Assembly: GCF_900089955.1 (NCBI RefSeq)
Contig: NZ_FLQX01000103.1
Location: 1-33,871 of the forward strand
Origin: Candidatus Accumulibacter aalborgensis
Lineage (GTDB): Bacteria; Pseudomonadota; Gammaproteobacteria; Burkholderiales; Rhodocyclaceae
Length of the DNA stretch: 33,871 nucleotides
Direction of reading: 5' to 3'
The notes under the pieces are model-generated. The model was given only the letters and a program-made list of their open reading frames with translations. It did not search any database and had not been told where the DNA came from. Numbering within the stretch: the stretch's first letter is position 1; every line of letters begins with the position of its first letter. This document shows positions 25,113 through 33,871 of the stretch, in pieces. The position numbers were made by a program, and so were the translations under genes.

Positions 25113-26258
<1,146 letters not shown>

Positions 26259-26306
26259 GGCTCAGCGGTGTAGTCGCCGCGCGTCGCCCGCTTCGATGCC
26301 TGATTG

Positions 26307-27239
26307 ATGGATCACCAGCCGCCACCGTTTTTCAAACGCGGGCCGGCGCCCGTCGCGCTACTGTGTCTTTATGTGGCGCTGTCGCTGGCGCTGCTGGTCG
26401 TTGACGCGCGCATGCAGACGCTTGAGGTACTGCGTCAGGCGTTGTCGATGTTCACGCACCCTGTGCAGCAGTTTGCCCACCTCCCGGCGCAGGTGTTCGA
26501 TAATTCCGGCAGCTATTTCGCGAGTGTGGCGCGCTTGCAGGACGACAATGCGGCGCTGAAGAAGATCGGCCTGGAGAACGTGGCCACGCTGCTGCGCACC
26601 CAGCAACTTGAGGTCGAGAACGAGCGCCTGCGCAAATTGCTCGGCGTCAAGGAAAGGCAGCGGGCCAGTGGCCAGGCGGCACAGATCCTCTATGCGGCGC
26701 GTGATCCCTACTCGCGGCGCATCGTGATTGACAAGGGACAGCAGGACAAGGTACTTGCCGGGCAGCCGGTCATCGACGATGCGGGTATCGTCGGCCAGGT
26801 GACCAGGGTATTTCCCTTCGTTGCCGAAGTCACCCTGATTACCGACAAGGAGCAGGCGGTGCCTGTACAGATCGTGCGCACCGGTTTGCGCTCGGTCGTT
26901 TTCGGTCTCGGCGACGGCCAACTCGAGCTGCGTTTCCTGCCGGCCAACGCCGATGTCCAGAATGGCGACCTGCTGGTCACCTCGGGTCTGGATGGCATTT
27001 TTCTGCCCGGCTTTCCGGTCGCCAAGGTCGTGCACATCGAGCGTGATACCTCGTACTCGTTTGCCAGGATCTTCTGTACGCCGCTGGCCGGCGTGGAAAA
27101 CTTCAGCGAGGTGATGGTTCTCGACCCTCGTCCGGCGATCACTTTGCCCGAGCCACTGGCGCGCGAGGCAGCGGGCCGGCCGGCCAAGACCTTGGTCAAG
27201 TCCGGGCTGACCAAGAAGAAGCGCCTGAAAAAGGAGTGA
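26307..27239 (+). CDS. mreC: Rod shape-determining protein MreC
   Basis: A 310-residue protein with a short cytoplasmic start, one membrane span (about 16-36), a coiled coil (about 70-110, VARLQDDNAALKKIGLENVATLL then LEVENERLRKLLGV) and the periplasmic double beta-barrel domain (about 115-270, with RDPYSRRIVIDKGQQDKV and GIVGQVTRVFPFVAEVTLITD). A basic tail ends KKKRLKKE. It links MreB to PBP2 and RodA. ATG 26307 is used; a TTG directly before it is in frame. It lies 48 bases after mreB. Confidence 0.95.
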   Translation: MDHQPPPFFKRGPAPVALLCLYVALSLALLVVDARMQTLEVLRQALSMFTHPVQQFAHLPAQVFDNSGSYFASVARLQDDNAALKKIGLENVATLLRTQQLEVENERLRKLLGVKERQRASGQAAQILYAARDPYSRRIVIDKGQQDKVLAGQPVIDDAGIVGQVTRVFPFVAEVTLITDKEQAVPVQIVRTGLRSVVFGLGDGQLELRFLPANADVQNGDLLVTSGLDGIFLPGFPVAKVVHIERDTSYSFARIFCTPLAGVENFSEVMVLDPRPAITLPEPLAREAAGRPAKTLVKSGLTKKKRLKKE

Positions 27240-27245
27240 CCACAG

Positions 27246-27767
27246 ATGCAGACCAGCTACTCATCATCGCGCATTCTGTTGCCCGTTCGTCCGTGGTTCA
27301 TCGGCTTCACTTTGCTGGTCGCACTGCTGCTGAACTTTCTGCCGACGGCGGCCCTGCCGGCAATTCCCGACTGGCTGGCTCTGGTGATCGTCTTCTGGAG
27401 CATTCGCGAGCCGCGTCGGGTTGGCATGGGGCTGGCCTTCCTTTTTGGTCTGGCGATGGATGTGGCCGATGCCAGTCTGCTGGGCCAGCACGCGCTAGCC
27501 TACGTGTTGGTCGCCTATGGGGGACTCTCGCTGTCCAGACGGATCCTGTGGTTTCCGCTCGGCGAGCAGGCCTTGCAGGTTTTTCCGCTACTGTTGCTGG
27601 TGCAGATCGTGCAGTTCGGCGTGCGCACCATGGCTGGCGCCGATTTTCCCGGCCTCTCGTATTTTCTCGGGCCGTGCTTCGCTACGCTGCTGTGGCCCTT
27701 GCTGACTTTCGTTCTCTTGTTGCCGCAGCATCAACCGGTCGACCGTGATGCCAATCGGCCGCTTTGA
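27246..27767 (+). CDS. mreD: Rod shape-determining membrane protein MreD
   Basis: A 173-residue integral membrane protein with about five spans (first around 18-38, GFTLLVALLLNFLPT). It has the conserved PDWLALVIVFWSIREPRRVGMGLAFLFGLAMDVADASLLGQHALAYVL stretch in its middle (about 39-87), where AMDV-x-DASLLGQHAL is the family hallmark. It is part of the elongasome between mreC (7-base gap) and mrdA. Confidence 0.93.
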   Translation: MQTSYSSSRILLPVRPWFIGFTLLVALLLNFLPTAALPAIPDWLALVIVFWSIREPRRVGMGLAFLFGLAMDVADASLLGQHALAYVLVAYGGLSLSRRILWFPLGEQALQVFPLLLLVQIVQFGVRTMAGADFPGLSYFLGPCFATLLWPLLTFVLLLPQHQPVDRDANRPL

Positions 27768-27862
27768 TCCGCTGAGCAGGCAGGTGACGAGCTGCCATCG
27801 GCGCACTCTCCGCTGTGCGCTCCGCGCGTCGCGGGATCTGCGCTGACGCCAGGGGGTCGGAC

Positions 27863-29758
27863 TTGCTTGCTCGTCAGTCGCCGCTCAATGCCCAGGATCG
27901 CGAGCTTCATCGCTTCCGCTTTCGCGTCGCTTTTGCCGCCGTCGCAGTGGCGGTGGCCTTTTTCGTGCTGATCGCCCGCTTCGTTCACCTGCAGGTCATG
28001 CGGCACGACTACTACACGACACGCGCCGAGGATAATCGCATCTCCCTGGTGCCTATCGTTCCCAATCGTGGCGTCATCGTCGACCGTCAGGGAGTTGTCC
28101 TGGCGCGTAACTACTCGGCCTTCACCCTTGAAATCACGCCGTCAAAGGTCGATGACCTCGACGCGACGATAGAAGGACTGGGCAAGGTGATCGAGGTCCT
28201 GCCCAAGGACCGCAAGCGCTTTCGCAAACTGCTCGACGAGAGCAAGACCTTTGAAAGCCTGCCGATTCGTTCGCGCCTGAGCGAGGAAGAGGTCGCGCGC
28301 TTTGCCGCCAACCGTTACCTCTTTCCCGGCGTCGAGGTCAAGGCGCGCCTGTTCCGTCAGTATCCGCTCGGTGCGGTCGCCTCGCACGCCATCGGCTACA
28401 TCAGCCGCATCAACAAGCGCGACCTGGAGATGATCGAGGAGAGCGAACAGGCGGCAAACTACAAGGGGACCGACCACATTGGCAAGACGGGGCTTGAGCA
28501 GAAGTACGAATTCCAGTTGCACGGCGAGACCGGCTATGAGCAGGTGGAAATCGACGCCGGCGGACGGGCGATTCGCAATCTCTCGCGTACGGCTCCGGTG
28601 CAGGGCAACAACCTGACGCTGACCCTCGATGCCGGATTGCAGGAAATGGCTGAAAAGGCATTTGGCGACCGTCGTGGCGCTCTGGTGGCGATCGAGCCTT
28701 CCACCGGAGGAATCCTCGCGCTGGTGTCTACCCCGACCTTCGACCCCAATCTGTTCATCGACGGTATCCGCACCGACGACTGGGACCTGCTCAACACTTC
28801 GCCCGACAAGCCCTTGCTCAACCGGGCGCTGAACGGGGCCTATCCGCCGGGTTCGACGTTCAAGCCGTTCATGGCCCTGGCCGCACTGGAAACCGGTAAG
28901 CGGACGGCGGGTCAGACGATCTCCGACCCCGGTTTCTTCAACTTTGGTGGCCACCAGTTCCGCGATGACAAGAAGGGCGGTCACGGGACGGTCGACATGT
29001 ACAAGTCGATCGTTCAGTCCTGCGACACCTACTACTACATGCTCGCCAACGACATGGGAATCGAAAGCATCGCTCGTTTCATGGGGCAACTGGGGCTCGG
29101 TCGGCGGACCGGCGTGGACATCGAAGGGGAGTCGGAAGGTGTGCTGCCCTCGCCGGAATGGAAGAGGCGTCGTTTCAAGCGGCCTGAGCAGCAGAAGTGG
29201 TTTGCCGGTGAGACGATCTCGATCGGCATCGGCCAGGGGTATAACGCTTACACGCCTATCCAGTTGGCGCAGGCGGTGGCTACCGTCGCCAATAACGGCG
29301 TCATGTATCGGCCGCACCTCGTCAAGTACATTACCGATAGCCGGACCGGCGAGAAGACGATGATCGAACCCGAACCGCTGCGCGTCCTGCCGTGGAAGCG
29401 ACAGAACGTCGAGACGATCAAAAAGGCGATGATCGGCGTCAACACTGCGGGCACCGGGGCACGCGCTTTTGCCGGTGCGGCCTACGTTTCGGGAGGCAAG
29501 ACCGGCACGGCACAGGTTTTCAGTCTCAAGGGGTCGGATTACAAGTCCGCCAGGCTGAAGGAGGAGTTGCGCGACCATGCCCTGTTCATCGCCTTCGCAC
29601 CGGCGGATGAGCCGAAGATCGCGCTCGCCGTGCTGGTCGAAAACGGTGGTTTTGGCGCTCAGTCGGCAGCGCCGATCGCGCGTATGGTTTTCGATTACTA
29701 TCTGCTCGGCAAATTGCCCAAAGGGGCAGCCAACGAAGTCGATGCGGAGGAAGACTAA
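27863..29758 (+). CDS. mrdA: Penicillin-binding protein 2, peptidoglycan transpeptidase
   Basis: A class B penicillin-binding protein: N-terminal membrane anchor (about 21-44), pedestal domain (NRGVIVDRQGVVLARN, IGYISRIN, HIGKTGLEQKYE) and transpeptidase domain with nucleophile motif STFK (Ser about 331, in YPPGSTFKPF), SCD motif (VQSCDTYYY) and KTG motif (SGGKTGTAQ). It crosslinks peptidoglycan during elongation with RodA. The start is uncertain: TTG 27863 has AGGGGG six bases upstream and yields 631 residues; GTG 27815 yields 647 but lacks a ribosome site. Four bases separate it from rodA. Confidence 0.95.
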   Translation: MLARQSPLNAQDRELHRFRFRVAFAAVAVAVAFFVLIARFVHLQVMRHDYYTTRAEDNRISLVPIVPNRGVIVDRQGVVLARNYSAFTLEITPSKVDDLDATIEGLGKVIEVLPKDRKRFRKLLDESKTFESLPIRSRLSEEEVARFAANRYLFPGVEVKARLFRQYPLGAVASHAIGYISRINKRDLEMIEESEQAANYKGTDHIGKTGLEQKYEFQLHGETGYEQVEIDAGGRAIRNLSRTAPVQGNNLTLTLDAGLQEMAEKAFGDRRGALVAIEPSTGGILALVSTPTFDPNLFIDGIRTDDWDLLNTSPDKPLLNRALNGAYPPGSTFKPFMALAALETGKRTAGQTISDPGFFNFGGHQFRDDKKGGHGTVDMYKSIVQSCDTYYYMLANDMGIESIARFMGQLGLGRRTGVDIEGESEGVLPSPEWKRRRFKRPEQQKWFAGETISIGIGQGYNAYTPIQLAQAVATVANNGVMYRPHLVKYITDSRTGEKTMIEPEPLRVLPWKRQNVETIKKAMIGVNTAGTGARAFAGAAYVSGGKTGTAQVFSLKGSDYKSARLKEELRDHALFIAFAPADEPKIALAVLVENGGFGAQSAAPIARMVFDYYLLGKLPKGAANEVDAEED

Positions 29759-29761
29759 CGG

Positions 29762-30868
29762 ATGTTCCAGCAGTTTCTGCACCGGGCCTGGGTGCGCCTG
29801 ATCGAGCACCTCGACGGACCGCTGTTGCTGGTCACTGGCGCGATCATGGTTGCCGGACTGGCGACCGTTTATAGCGCCACCTACGACGCCAATAATCGCC
29901 TGCTGGCGCAGGCCGTGAACATGGTCGTCGGGTTGTGTGCGATGTGGTCCGTGGCACAGGTGCCGCCGCAGAAGTTGATGCGTTTTGGTGTCCCGCTCTA
30001 CGTCATCGGCGTGATCCTGCTGCTGCTCGTTTTTCTCTTCGGGGTCAAGGTCAATGGCGCCAGGCGCTGGTTGTCGCTCGGGTTTACGCGCATCCAGCCG
30101 TCCGAATTGCTGAAGCTGGCTGTGCCGCTGATGCTCGCCTGGTATTTCCACAAGCACGAGGCGGTGCTGAAAGCCCGCCATTACATCGTCGCCTGCGTGC
30201 TTCTCCTGGTGCCTTTCGCGCTGATCGCCAAACAACCCGACCTCGGCACGGCCATTCTCGTCGGCGCCGCCGGCTTTTATGTCATCTTTTTCGCCGGTCT
30301 GCCATGGCAGGTGATCGTCGGCCTGTTCGCCGCCGCTGCCGGTGCGGCGCCTTTTGTGTGGACCGTGCTGCACGACTATCAGCGGAAACGCATTCTGACC
30401 TTGATCGACCCGACCAGCGATCCCCTCGGGTCGGGTTATCACATCATTCAATCGACCATTGCCATCGGCTCGGGTGGCAGTTTTGGCAAGGGTTGGCTGG
30501 AAGGTACGCAGACCCACCTGGAGTTCATCCCCGAACGCCATACGGACTTCATCTTTGCGGTTTTCTCCGAGGAACGCGGATTGCTCGGCAACACCGTTCT
30601 GCTCCTGCTTTACCTGCTGCTCATCGGACGTGGTCTGATGATCGCTGCCAACGCCTCGACCTTGTTCGCCCGGGTGATGGCCGGCTCGATCACGCTGAGC
30701 CTGTTCACCTATGTCTTCGTCAATATGGGCATGGTCAGCGGGATTCTGCCGGTGGTGGGCGTTCCACTACCGTTCATGAGCTATGGCGGGACGGCGCTGG
30801 TGACGCTGTCGATCGGCATCGGAATCCTGATGAGCATCCAGACGCATCGCATGCTGGTTCGGCAATGA
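29762..30868 (+). CDS. rodA: SEDS peptidoglycan glycosyltransferase RodA
   Basis: A 368-residue SEDS-family protein with ten membrane spans. Family blocks are KVNGARRWLSLGFTRIQPSELLKLAVPLML (about 96-125), KQPDLGTAILVGAAG (about 157-171, with the conserved Asp-Leu-Gly-Thr), GSGGSFGKGWLEGTQTHLEFIPERHTDFIFAVFSEERG (catalytic extracellular loop, about 237-275) and LPFMSYGGTALVTLSIGIGILMS. It polymerises lipid II in partnership with PBP2. The stop overlaps the rlpA start (ATGA). Confidence 0.97.
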   Translation: MFQQFLHRAWVRLIEHLDGPLLLVTGAIMVAGLATVYSATYDANNRLLAQAVNMVVGLCAMWSVAQVPPQKLMRFGVPLYVIGVILLLLVFLFGVKVNGARRWLSLGFTRIQPSELLKLAVPLMLAWYFHKHEAVLKARHYIVACVLLLVPFALIAKQPDLGTAILVGAAGFYVIFFAGLPWQVIVGLFAAAAGAAPFVWTVLHDYQRKRILTLIDPTSDPLGSGYHIIQSTIAIGSGGSFGKGWLEGTQTHLEFIPERHTDFIFAVFSEERGLLGNTVLLLLYLLLIGRGLMIAANASTLFARVMAGSITLSLFTYVFVNMGMVSGILPVVGVPLPFMSYGGTALVTLSIGIGILMSIQTHRMLVRQ

Positions 30869-31929
30869 GCTCGAAGGATTTCGCCTGGGTCGGGCGCCTG
30901 GCGTCGCCAACGGTCTGGCGGTGGCTGCTGCCCGTGCTCCTGACCGCCTGCGGGAGCCAGCCGTCGCGCGCGCCTGAACCGGGTGCGCGGACCGTTGAGC
31001 CGGGACCTGCCAGGATGGTCAAGAAGGCGACCGTCGGGCAAAAGCGGGGCGGGGCCTACTACAAGGACGACGGACCGGGCGACGAGATTCCGGACAACCT
31101 TGATGATATTCCGGACGCCCAGCCGCGACTCGAACCCCTGCATCGCTTCGCCAACCGGCCCTATGTCGTTCTCGGCAAGGCCTATGAGCCGAACAGCAGC
31201 CTCAAGCTGCACCAGGAGAGCGGTGTCGCGAGCTGGTACGGGAAGAAGTTCCACGGCCAGAAGACGTCGATCGGCGAACCCTACGACATGTTCTCGATGA
31301 CCGCCGCGCACCCGACGCTGGCCATTCCCTCGTATGTCCGGGTGACCAACGTCGCCAATCGAAAGTCGGTCGTCGTGCGCGTCACAGATCGCGGTCCCTT
31401 TCACGCCGATCGCATCATCGACCTCTCCTACGCCGCCGCTTACCGCCTGGGCTACGTGGACAACGGCAGCACCCTGGTGCGCGTCGAATCGATTCTGCCG
31501 GAGGGCGCGACGACGATGACCTATGCCCAGGTGACCGCTGCTCCGCGTTCGCCAAGGGTGGCAATCTCCGGCGAGCGTGACGAGATTGAACTCCTGGCGG
31601 CAAAGCTGGGTGTCGACAAGGCGTCTGCACCCTCACTGATTCAGGATCTGACGCCCCTCCCCGCGTCGTCGGCCCCTTCGTCGCCGGCGGCGAACGGGCG
31701 TGGTGTCTTCCTGCAACTGGGCGCTTTCGCCAGTGCCGACAATGCCGAAAGTCTGCGCTCGCACCTGCTGCGCGAACTCGATTGGCTGAACGAGGGAATT
31801 CAGGTCAGCGCCGGCGGCGGCATGTATCGCGTCCATCTCGGTCCCTATACGAGCCGCACCGACGCCGAAAAAGTCGCCGAGAGGATTCGTCTGGCTCTCG
31901 GTTACAAGCCTACCTTTGTGTCTCGCTGA
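30865..31929 (+). CDS. rlpA: Septal/peptidoglycan lipoprotein RlpA with SPOR domain
   Basis: A 354-residue lipoprotein: signal peptide with lipobox LLTAC (Cys 29), a linker, a double-psi beta-barrel lytic transglycosylase domain (about 115-205, [24 protein letters not shown] with the catalytic-type Glu and later [19 protein letters not shown]), a Pro/Ser-rich linker (about 255-275) and a C-terminal SPOR domain (about 278-350, [20 protein letters not shown]) that binds denuded glycan. It starts with an ATGA overlap after rodA. The extreme 3' end overlaps the antisense tail of a degraded helicase gene, so the last residues may have been changed by the recombination that placed that DNA there. 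Confidence 0.93.
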   Translation: MSSKDFAWVGRLASPTVWRWLLPVLLTACGSQPSRAPEPGARTVEPGPARMVKKATVGQKRGGAYYKDDGPGDEIPDNLDDIPDAQPRLEPLHRFANRPYVVLGKAYEPNSSLKLHQESGVASWYGKKFHGQKTSIGEPYDMFSMTAAHPTLAIPSYVRVTNVANRKSVVVRVTDRGPFHADRIIDLSYAAAYRLGYVDNGSTLVRVESILPEGATTMTYAQVTAAPRSPRVAISGERDEIELLAAKLGVDKASAPSLIQDLTPLPASSAPSSPAANGRGVFLQLGAFASADNAESLRSHLLRELDWLNEGIQVSAGGGMYRVHLGPYTSRTDAEKVAERIRLALGYKPTFVSR

Positions 31930-32575
31930 TCTGACCGATGCGCTGGATACGGCCCTTGCGCTGCTCCAGCCGTGTCGGATTCCATGGCCAGTCAAGATTG
32001 ACCAAGGAGCCAGGTCGTTGCAGGTTGAGTCCCTCGGACGCCGCATCGGTACCGATCAGCAGGCGAATTTCGCCACGCTTCACCTTGGCCTTGATCTCGT
32101 CACGGGAGTACGCCTTGAACTGCCAGTCAATCAGAATGCCGGAATTCACACCGCCGGCATAGCGGGAACTGCCCATGCGTCGCCGGAGCAAGGTCTTGAG
32201 AAAGCCCCCGCCCTGCACCCGCTGGCCAAGTAGCCGGCAGAATTCCTGCGCTGCATCGTAGGCATTCTGCAGGTACGGCGGCAGCGGTACCGCTTCGTCG
32301 TCGCCCTCGCCAAACAGGCAGACCCGCACCGGCTTCAGGTAAGGCTCGCCGGTGGCGGGGACAATGGCGTTTTCCAGATCGGAATTGCACACCACGCGCA
32401 CCTTGCCACTCACCTTTTCGAGCGCCTCACCGGCCACTTCCAGCAGGGACGAAAGGAAATAGCCCGCAATGCGGTCATAGCTGACGGCACTGCTCAAACG
32501 CGCAGTCAACAGCGACGTGTCGAGCCTGCCGCGGCGGGAAGAATGGCGCAGGATAGTCACGCGCGAATCAAGCAC
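31910..32575 (-). pseudogene. Collapsed PLD/SNF2-type helicase with in-frame deletions
   Basis: A 221-residue frame (GTG start) stitched from pieces of a much larger helicase. Residues about 1-70 resemble a PLD-like N-terminal domain ([35 protein letters not shown]). About 97-140 resemble a region between helicase lobes ([25 protein letters not shown]). About 145-216 carry SF2 motifs V and VI ([35 protein letters not shown]). Walker A and DExx box are absent, so it cannot be an ATPase. The C-terminus ends inside the antisense of the rlpA end. Four bases separate it from the DUF2442 gene. It most likely belonged with the DUF499-type ATPase upstream. Remarkably, several deletions left one open frame. 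Confidence 0.7.
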
Positions 32576-32578
32576 TCG

Positions 32579-32833
32579 TCAAATTGAGGCCGCTACCAGA
32601 TCCCGGCAGGTTTCGTGCAGCCGAGCCGGCGAGAGTTCCAGTCCATTCGGCCAGCACAAAGCGCCCGCATCAATGAACATGTGTTGGAAGTAGGCCTCAT
32701 CGCGCAGGGGTTCGAGCAAGGGGCCGCTACGCTGCAAGAGGGCGCGGCCGTCGAAAGTCCCTTCGGCTCCGTCAGAAAAGCTCAAAACCGCCCGAAAGTC
32801 GCCCCGATAGCGGGCTGTCAATACCTTAATCAT
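32579..32833 (-). CDS. DUF2442 domain protein
   Basis: An 84-residue protein with the DUF2442 pattern: MIKVLTARYRGDFRAVLSFSDG, GTFDGRALL, FQHMFIDAGALCWPNGLELSP. Proteins of this family are often encoded next to DUF4160 proteins and have been considered toxin-antitoxin-like; no intact DUF4160 gene precedes it here. The ATG overlaps the stop of the DUF499 fragment (ATGATTAA), and the helicase remnant starts four bases after its stop. It looks intact amid broken neighbours and may be a later arrival or a survivor. Function is unknown. Confidence 0.7.
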   Translation of the reverse strand: MIKVLTARYRGDFRAVLSFSDGAEGTFDGRALLQRSGPLLEPLRDEAYFQHMFIDAGALCWPNGLELSPARLHETCRDLVAASI

Positions 32834-33850
32834 CCTGGTCTGCTCCCCGAATACGTTCCATGGGTTCGAAGTACAGCTTGTCCGCTCGCCCGGTCTCCCA
32901 CAAGTTGGAGACGACCATGCGCATCAGCCGGATCAGGCCGCGGGTCTGCTGGAAACCGGGGTTCTCCTTGAAGCGCGCGTAGAGGTCGCGCAGACCGAAG
33001 TGAAAAGGGTAGGACTCGGCCAACTGCGCGGCAAAGGAGTCCGGTGAATGGTTGGTCACATCCATTTCCCGAGCGGCCTTGACGGCTACCGCGTAGTCGC
33101 TGGCCACCTTGTTGCGGACGGATTCGTGCGGCAGGGCCTGGAGCAGACGGGTACGCAGGATGTGATACAACTCCTCGCCCTGCGACGACACGGGCTCGAT
33201 GCGCAGCCCCGACCGACTGTTTTGTTCCTGAGATTGTTCAGGGCGCCGTTGAGCATCGCGCCACCGGCCTGCCAGGAAGCCGTCAGATCGGCGATGACCA
33301 CGCAGACATTCGACAGTTCGGCCTTGTTGACGGCTACCAGCAGGTTGGCGATTGCGGTCGCGGTCACCGTCGATAGCGTCGTCGAGCCAATCGACTTGGC
33401 CTGAACGGCTTCGAGATAGGGCGGCAGTTCGTCGAGAAAAATCAGGGTTGGCTCGCCTTTCAGGCGATTGATCCAGGCGCTTTGTTCGGGGGCCTGAAGC
33501 GGCTGGTAGTGGTCCTTGAAGACCTCCTTCTTGCCCAGTTGATCGGCGAGTTCGCCCCAGATGCCAAACTGGGCATCAGTTTGGCGGCCATGAAAGCCGA
33601 TGACCCGGATGGCTCCCACGGCGTGGCCCGCACCATTCCTGCCAAGCACTTTTGCACGTAGGGCGGGGTGCTTGGCCAGCAGGCCGAGAGCGATCATGTT
33701 GTGCGTCTTGCCGCCGCCCATCGACTGCGTCAGCAGAAAGGTGCTGGCCTGGTCGCCACGATTCTCCAGGCGAGCGAAGGTCTTCTCGAACAGAGTCTTC
33801 ATCCCGTTGGGTAATCGTTTAGCCCCCCGCTCGCCGGCACCGCCCCTCAA
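32826..33850 (-). pseudogene. Frameshifted and truncated DUF499-type ATPase
   Basis: Two overlapping frames form one broken gene. The first (33850 to about 33228) carries PNGMKTLFEKTFARL, Walker A SMGGGKTHNM, Walker B TLIFLDELPPYLEAV and VCVVIADLTASW, all DUF499-like. The second (about 33227 to 32826) continues the family pattern with GLRIEPVSSQGEELYHILRTRLL and RLMRMVVSNLWE. Restoring one G in the minus-strand AGGAAC (plus 33227-33228) joins them. The N-terminal 50-60 residues are missing (a stop lies directly before the TTG at 33850) and the end comes at about 340 residues where relatives have roughly 1000. DUF499 ATPases occur with DUF1156 methylases and helicases in defence-type loci; no methylase is in the window. 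Confidence 0.75.
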
Positions 33851-33871
33851 TCAGGCGGCAGCCGGTAGCGG
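33851..33871. other. Window edge upstream of the DUF499 fragment
   Basis: Only 21 bases remain. In the DUF499 frame they contain a stop immediately upstream, so the family N-terminus is not simply cut by the window edge. Confidence 0.4.

Noticed and set aside
28142-30541. Minus-strand open frame of 799 codons opposite mrdA and rodA
   Set aside because: It is the mirror frame of two clearly recognised elongation genes and shows no family signature.

Overview
The window is a GC-rich bacterial chromosome segment, most likely from a betaproteobacterium of the Rhodocyclales (Accumulibacter/Dechloromonas type). This is inferred from the divergent gatCAB / mreBCD-mrdA-rodA-rlpA arrangement, the pyrE-xth neighbourhood, the yqjD-yqjE-yqjK trio and a hydrogenase-4-like membrane complex; no rRNA gene is present to confirm it. 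Conserved core genes are flanked on both sides by defence and toxin-antitoxin DNA, much of it decayed.

Region 1 (1-10453) is a defence block. A vapBC pair with a truncated toxin (39-472) lies between inverted 26-28 bp arms. Beyond it is a seven-gene minus-strand operon, read hsdM, hsdS, ptuA-like ATPase, ptuB-like HNH nuclease, ImmA-type metalloprotease with an Xre-like N-terminus, DUF4411-type PIN protein, hsdR. Every junction overlaps by 1 or 4 bases (GTGA, ATGA or TGATG). A type I restriction-modification system therefore carries a Septu-like pair and a putative protease/PIN module between its specificity and restriction genes.

Region 2 (10602-12108) holds a small membrane/stress cluster (yqjD-, yqjE- and yqjK-like) and a second vapB with its operator, whose vapC is reduced to 15 codons.

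Region 3 (12121-19681) is a six-gene minus-strand operon (hyfB, C, E, F, G and I homologues). The large subunit lacks the cysteines that bind the NiFe centre, so this looks like an energy-converting hydrogenase-related (Ehr) complex and not a hydrogenase. It is divergent from a 60-codon ribbon-helix-helix-like regulator gene. The intergenic region has a 16-bp perfect palindrome on the -35 box of a good sigma-70-like promoter facing the operon, plus a leader hairpin and a five-codon mini-ORF overlapping the hyfB start.

Region 4 (19703-31929) is core: xth-type exonuclease, pyrE, an exported coiled-coil protein, gatB, gatA and gatC (glutamyl/aspartyl-tRNA amidotransferase), then mreB, mreC, mreD, mrdA, rodA and rlpA for rod shape and peptidoglycan elongation.

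Region 5 (31910-33871) abuts the rlpA 3' end and holds the wreck of another defence-type locus: a DUF499-type ATPase with a lost N-terminus, a one-base frameshift and a lost C-terminal half; an intact DUF2442 protein; and a PLD/SNF2-type helicase collapsed by in-frame deletions to about 220 residues. No tRNA, rRNA, CRISPR array or complete insertion sequence was seen.
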